Shown here: one piece after another, positions 58,318-61,060 of the stretch
How the letters are laid out: each line of letters opens with the position of its first letter
Position numbering within the stretch: position 1 is the stretch's first letter
Assembly (NCBI GenBank): GCA_029204225.1
Contig: MU833104.1
Span: 1-61,060 of the forward strand
Direction: 5' to 3'
Length of the DNA stretch: 61,060 nt
Source of the DNA: Diphasiastrum complanatum
Lineage: Eukaryota > Streptophyta > Lycopodiopsida > Lycopodiales > Lycopodiaceae
Translations under genes and position numbers: made by a program
Notes under the pieces: model-generated
The model's database searches: none
Told to the model about the DNA's origin: nothing
The model's input: only the letters and a program-made list of their open reading frames with translations

Positions 58318-59560
58318 ATGCCTTCTTTGATCTAAATTGCCACTATACTACTATGAAAAGTTTATTTCAGCTCTTAAACTGCCGCTGAACTGAAGAACAA
58401 CAAGCTATCTATACACAGTAGCTTGCAGGATTACTGGTGAGCTGGAAGTTAAGGACAAATCATTCTTTCGTGTAACCCAGAATATGTTCTGAACAAACTA
58501 AGTATCAGAAGTTTCAGATTTGAGCGTGTAAATCCAATAACACTGATAAGTGTTGGAAGCTGCAAATTGCTTCGGATGTCACACGACAACTGCTGAAGAT
58601 ATCAACTATCCAGCCCTTATATTATCTAGCATTGGCTATGATGGAAAACTTGGGAATCATTCTAGTCTATCCTGCTGGAGTATAAAACGCTGGCTGGCAA
58701 GGGAATTTTTGGTTTTCCATAGCTTATCTGCAAGATAATAGAATTTTGAGTTTAATAAAACTGACAATCAGTAGTGAAGCACCTATTTCCAGGAAAATAG
58801 AATTTTAAGTTTAATAAAAATGACAATGATTAATGAAGCACTTATACCTTAGCCGAAGCACCATCAGATATATTGACAATGTGCTAAAAGCTAGCGTGTG
58901 CAGAAGCCATAAGATATATTTGACAACGTGCTAAAAGCTAACGTGTCTTGCCTCGTAAGTTTGAGCATATCATTGTTTTTGTTTGTTTTTGTTCACAGCA
59001 ATTGACTGCTCAAGTAGGATTGGACCTCGTAAGAGTAACAGGGACAAGAGATTGAATTTATTGCTAAAGGACAAGGAAAAACTGATAGTATAAAAAAATA
59101 ATGAGTATGAAGCTTTTGGGAATAAAAGGAGCTCTAAAAATAGATTTGGCTAAGGTCCTAACCTTGTGCTACCACAAACACTCCATAAACAAAATGAGAA
59201 AACCCTAAAACCCTTTCTAACCAAAAAGTTAGCCTCCTAAGAGTACCTCTACATCACTAGTCCGGAAAGCAATGAGATGTCGTGAGACAAATTAGGATAA
59301 TCCAATATCAATGAAGGATTAGTTGGTAGTTCCTCACACATTTTTGAAAGCAATCTGAGACACTTCATCTTCTCTTCTAACTAAAGTATATAGTGGATAG
59401 GCAATGCTTGCAAACCTTTGAATCTTATGCTCTTATTTATACCTAGCCTTAGTTTTCCTTGAGCAACCAAAGCTTTTTGTCATGCCCTTGTACGCGCACT
59501 CTAGAGAATATCTTGTTTAGATGGCCTATCGTCCCATGAACGTTTGAGTCTTATAAAAAT
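58318..59560. other. 5' flank of the C2 gene with small tandem repeats
   Basis: No gene. Two local duplications: about 59 bases (AATAGAATTTTGAGTTTAAT at about 58738 and a variant at about 58797), and about 60 bases (GACAATGTGCTAAAAGCTAG at about 58875 and a variant at about 58922). The promoter of the C2 gene should lie just above 58317, but no clear TATA box was fixed. Confidence 0.5.
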
Positions 59561-59562
59561 AT

Positions 59563-60033
59563 CTACGATGATGTCAAAAAATTCTCAGTCCAAACCAGCA
59601 CATCCTTCTGACTCAGACAAACACCAATAGCAAATGCTGACACATCAATGTAACGATGAAATATTTTCGTCCAATTAGGTGGTCTCAGAATTGGAGCATT
59701 AATCAATTTGTGCTTAAGTTCTTTGAATGCTCTTTGTTGTTTTGTTGTCCAAATATAAGCAACTTGCTTCTTAAGTATCTGTGTAAGAGCTGCAACAATA
59801 TAGGCATGATTCTGGATAAATCTTCGATAATAACCAACATGTCCTAAGAATCCTCTCAGTTCACGTAGATTTGTTGGTATTAACAGATTTTTTATGAGTT
59901 CAACTTTATCTTTGTCGACTTCAATTCCTCTGCTGGATATTCTATGACCCAGAAGTATACCTTCTCTCATACCGAAAAAACATTTTTCGAGGTGAAGTGA
60001 CAAACAAGTGTCTCGACACCTCTGCATCTTCAA
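59563..60033 (-). pseudogene. Gypsy RT end and RNase H start, minus strand
   Basis: Reads LHLEKCFFGMREGILLGHRI, GIEVDKDKVELIKNL, LRELRGFLGHVGYYRRFI and a degenerate RNase H start (FHRYIDVSAFAIGVCLSQ, where DAS is normal but DVS is seen). It continues the RT at 60620-60030 after a frameshift. It ends near 59563 without an integrase. Confidence 0.88.
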
Positions 60034-60620
60034 TTTCTGAACATGAGTTTGATATTACTGTAAACACATGATTCATCAATGAAAATTTTGAGAAATGTTC
60101 TTAGGAAAGCAGCAAAAATCAGCATCATAATTCTCTTTAAAGTAGCTGGTGCGTTACAAAGACCAAAGGGCATTTTATTGTAGGCATGTGTTCCCCAATC
60201 AGTAGTAAAAGTAGTCTTCAGTCGATCCTCCTTCTTTACTCCAACTTGATTATAACCAAAGAAACCATCACAGAAACTGTAACGTTCTTGTCGAGCAACT
60301 TGGTCTAAAATAGAATCCGTGAAAGGTAATGGATGATGATCTTTCTTTGTAGCAGCATTCAGCTTCTTGAAATCCTGGCAAATTCGAATCATGCCAGACT
60401 TCTTCTTTGGAGCTACAACAATAGGAGATACCCATTCACTACTTAAGACGGGATAAATAATACCTGCCTTAATTTGCTTGTTGAGTTCGTCTTTTACCAT
60501 CAGAGAGTACTTTGGATTAAGACGATATTGTCTTTGTCGAACCGAAACAGCGTCTTCTTTCAGATCAATGTGGTGCTCACCAAATTCCGGAGGAATTCCT
60601 TTCAAATCTTCGAGGACCAT
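60030..60620 (-). pseudogene. Gypsy reverse transcriptase, minus strand
   Basis: PPEFGEHHIDLKEDAVSVRQ, RQYRLNPKYSLMVKDEL, WVSPIVVAPKKKSGMIRICQ, DFKKLNAATKKDHHPLPF, YSFCDGFFGYNQVGV and MPFGLCNAPATL match Ty3/Gypsy RT block by block. The catalytic motif is altered: FIDESCVYS stands where '.DD' is required, so the second Asp of the pair is Glu. Frameshifts at both ends. A decayed, inactive copy. Confidence 0.92.
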
Positions 60621-61060
60621 GCAAATACATCTTGGTACTCTTTCAACAACTCTGTAAATCCCACTAATTTTGTCTCTCCAAGGGACTTAGAAACATGCAC
60701 AAATTTTCTAGGTGCAAGTTCAATTAGCTCTGTAGAATCAAGCAGAATTATGCCTTTCGTCATACTGGCCTGGGTATGGCCATGAATTTCACATATGGTT
60801 GACTCCACGAATTTATCCGTGTTGATAGCCTGGTCTTTATCACCAAATTCTTGCTCATATTCTTCAAATTCTTCATCTGTATCTTCATCATCTGCATCAA
60901 AATTTTCAAGATTTTGGTCTGCCGCTTCTGGTGTACTCACATCAGTTTCTGCATTACAGGCCTCAAGGAATTCTTCTTTGTCCTCCGATGAATCATTATT
61001 CTCATAACATTCGAAATAATTTACTTCGATGTCTGATGCATTAGAGAATATATTAAGATC
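60602..61060 (-). pseudogene. Gypsy pol upstream region, running off the window
   Basis: The frame from 60940 holds a very acidic stretch (DADDEDTDEEFEEYEQEF) and ends LLKEYQDVFAWSSKI. 'L..Y.DVFAWS' is the usual lead-in to Gypsy RT. The frame is lost at about 60610. The open reading continues toward the right edge of the window, so protease and gag should lie beyond it. Confidence 0.75.

Overview
The window is nuclear DNA of a land plant. Nearly all of it is non-coding or retroelement-derived. Evidence for a plant: LTR elements primed by initiator tRNA-Met (TGGTATCAGAGC sites), Ty1/Copia and Ty3/Gypsy pol genes of plant type, a plant SRC2-like C2 protein, and a coiled-coil protein family I know only from plants. 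The very large, transposon-filled introns suggest a large genome such as a fern or gymnosperm. The species cannot be fixed from sequence alone.

Main gene. Eight exons on the minus strand can be chained from about 42.43 kb down to a stop at 5.42 kb. They have splice-like borders and compatible phases at every junction except one, where an exon is probably missing. The product would be a coiled-coil protein of roughly 900 residues or more. It has an N-terminal hydrophobic segment followed by basic residues (near 42.2 kb), a central conserved coiled coil (33.07-33.97 kb) and an acidic C-terminal exon (5.42-6.13 kb). The transcript would span 37 kb, with one intron of about 20.7 kb and another of about 7.9 kb.

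Intron contents. The 20.7-kb intron holds, from left to right: a hAT transposase relic with a long proline-rich tail (7.5-9.7 kb); a short LTR-like unit carrying a tRNA-like sequence (9.69-9.83 kb); two Copia LTRs with an RNase H remnant (9.9-11.2 kb); a Ty3/Gypsy element with a duplicated gag (11.8-17.6 kb); a Copia gag scrap; a Gypsy relic split by a complete Copia element with matching 5-bp target duplications (18.5-23.7 kb); a 750-bp foldback element (24.5-25.2 kb); and an LTR plus leader of another minus-strand element (25.6-27.1 kb). The 7.9-kb intron holds a 5'-truncated Copia (about 34.3-39.65 kb) and a Copia scrap lacking reverse transcriptase (40.3-41.3 kb).

Flanks. Downstream of the main gene (1-5 kb) lie a near-identical inverted repeat with arms of about 0.43 kb, a 150-bp CT microsatellite and a roughly 390-nt hairpin. 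Upstream of it (43-53 kb) are tandem repeats, LTR fragments, a minus-strand Copia relic joined head to head to a second copy of the 34-39 kb Copia, and a Gypsy 3' end. At 53.6-54.6 kb is the broken remnant of an intron-containing gene of unknown family. Beside it is a minus-strand frame with a 36-residue repeat. A compact single-exon C2-domain gene lies at 57.8-58.3 kb, and a decayed Ty3/Gypsy pol region runs off the right edge.

No rRNA gene, CRISPR array or organellar gene was seen. The most unusual items are the tRNA-like sequence inside an LTR-like unit, the unknown gene relic at 53.6 kb, the inverted duplication in the 3' flank of the main gene, and a strand-switch scar inside the duplicated Gypsy gag.
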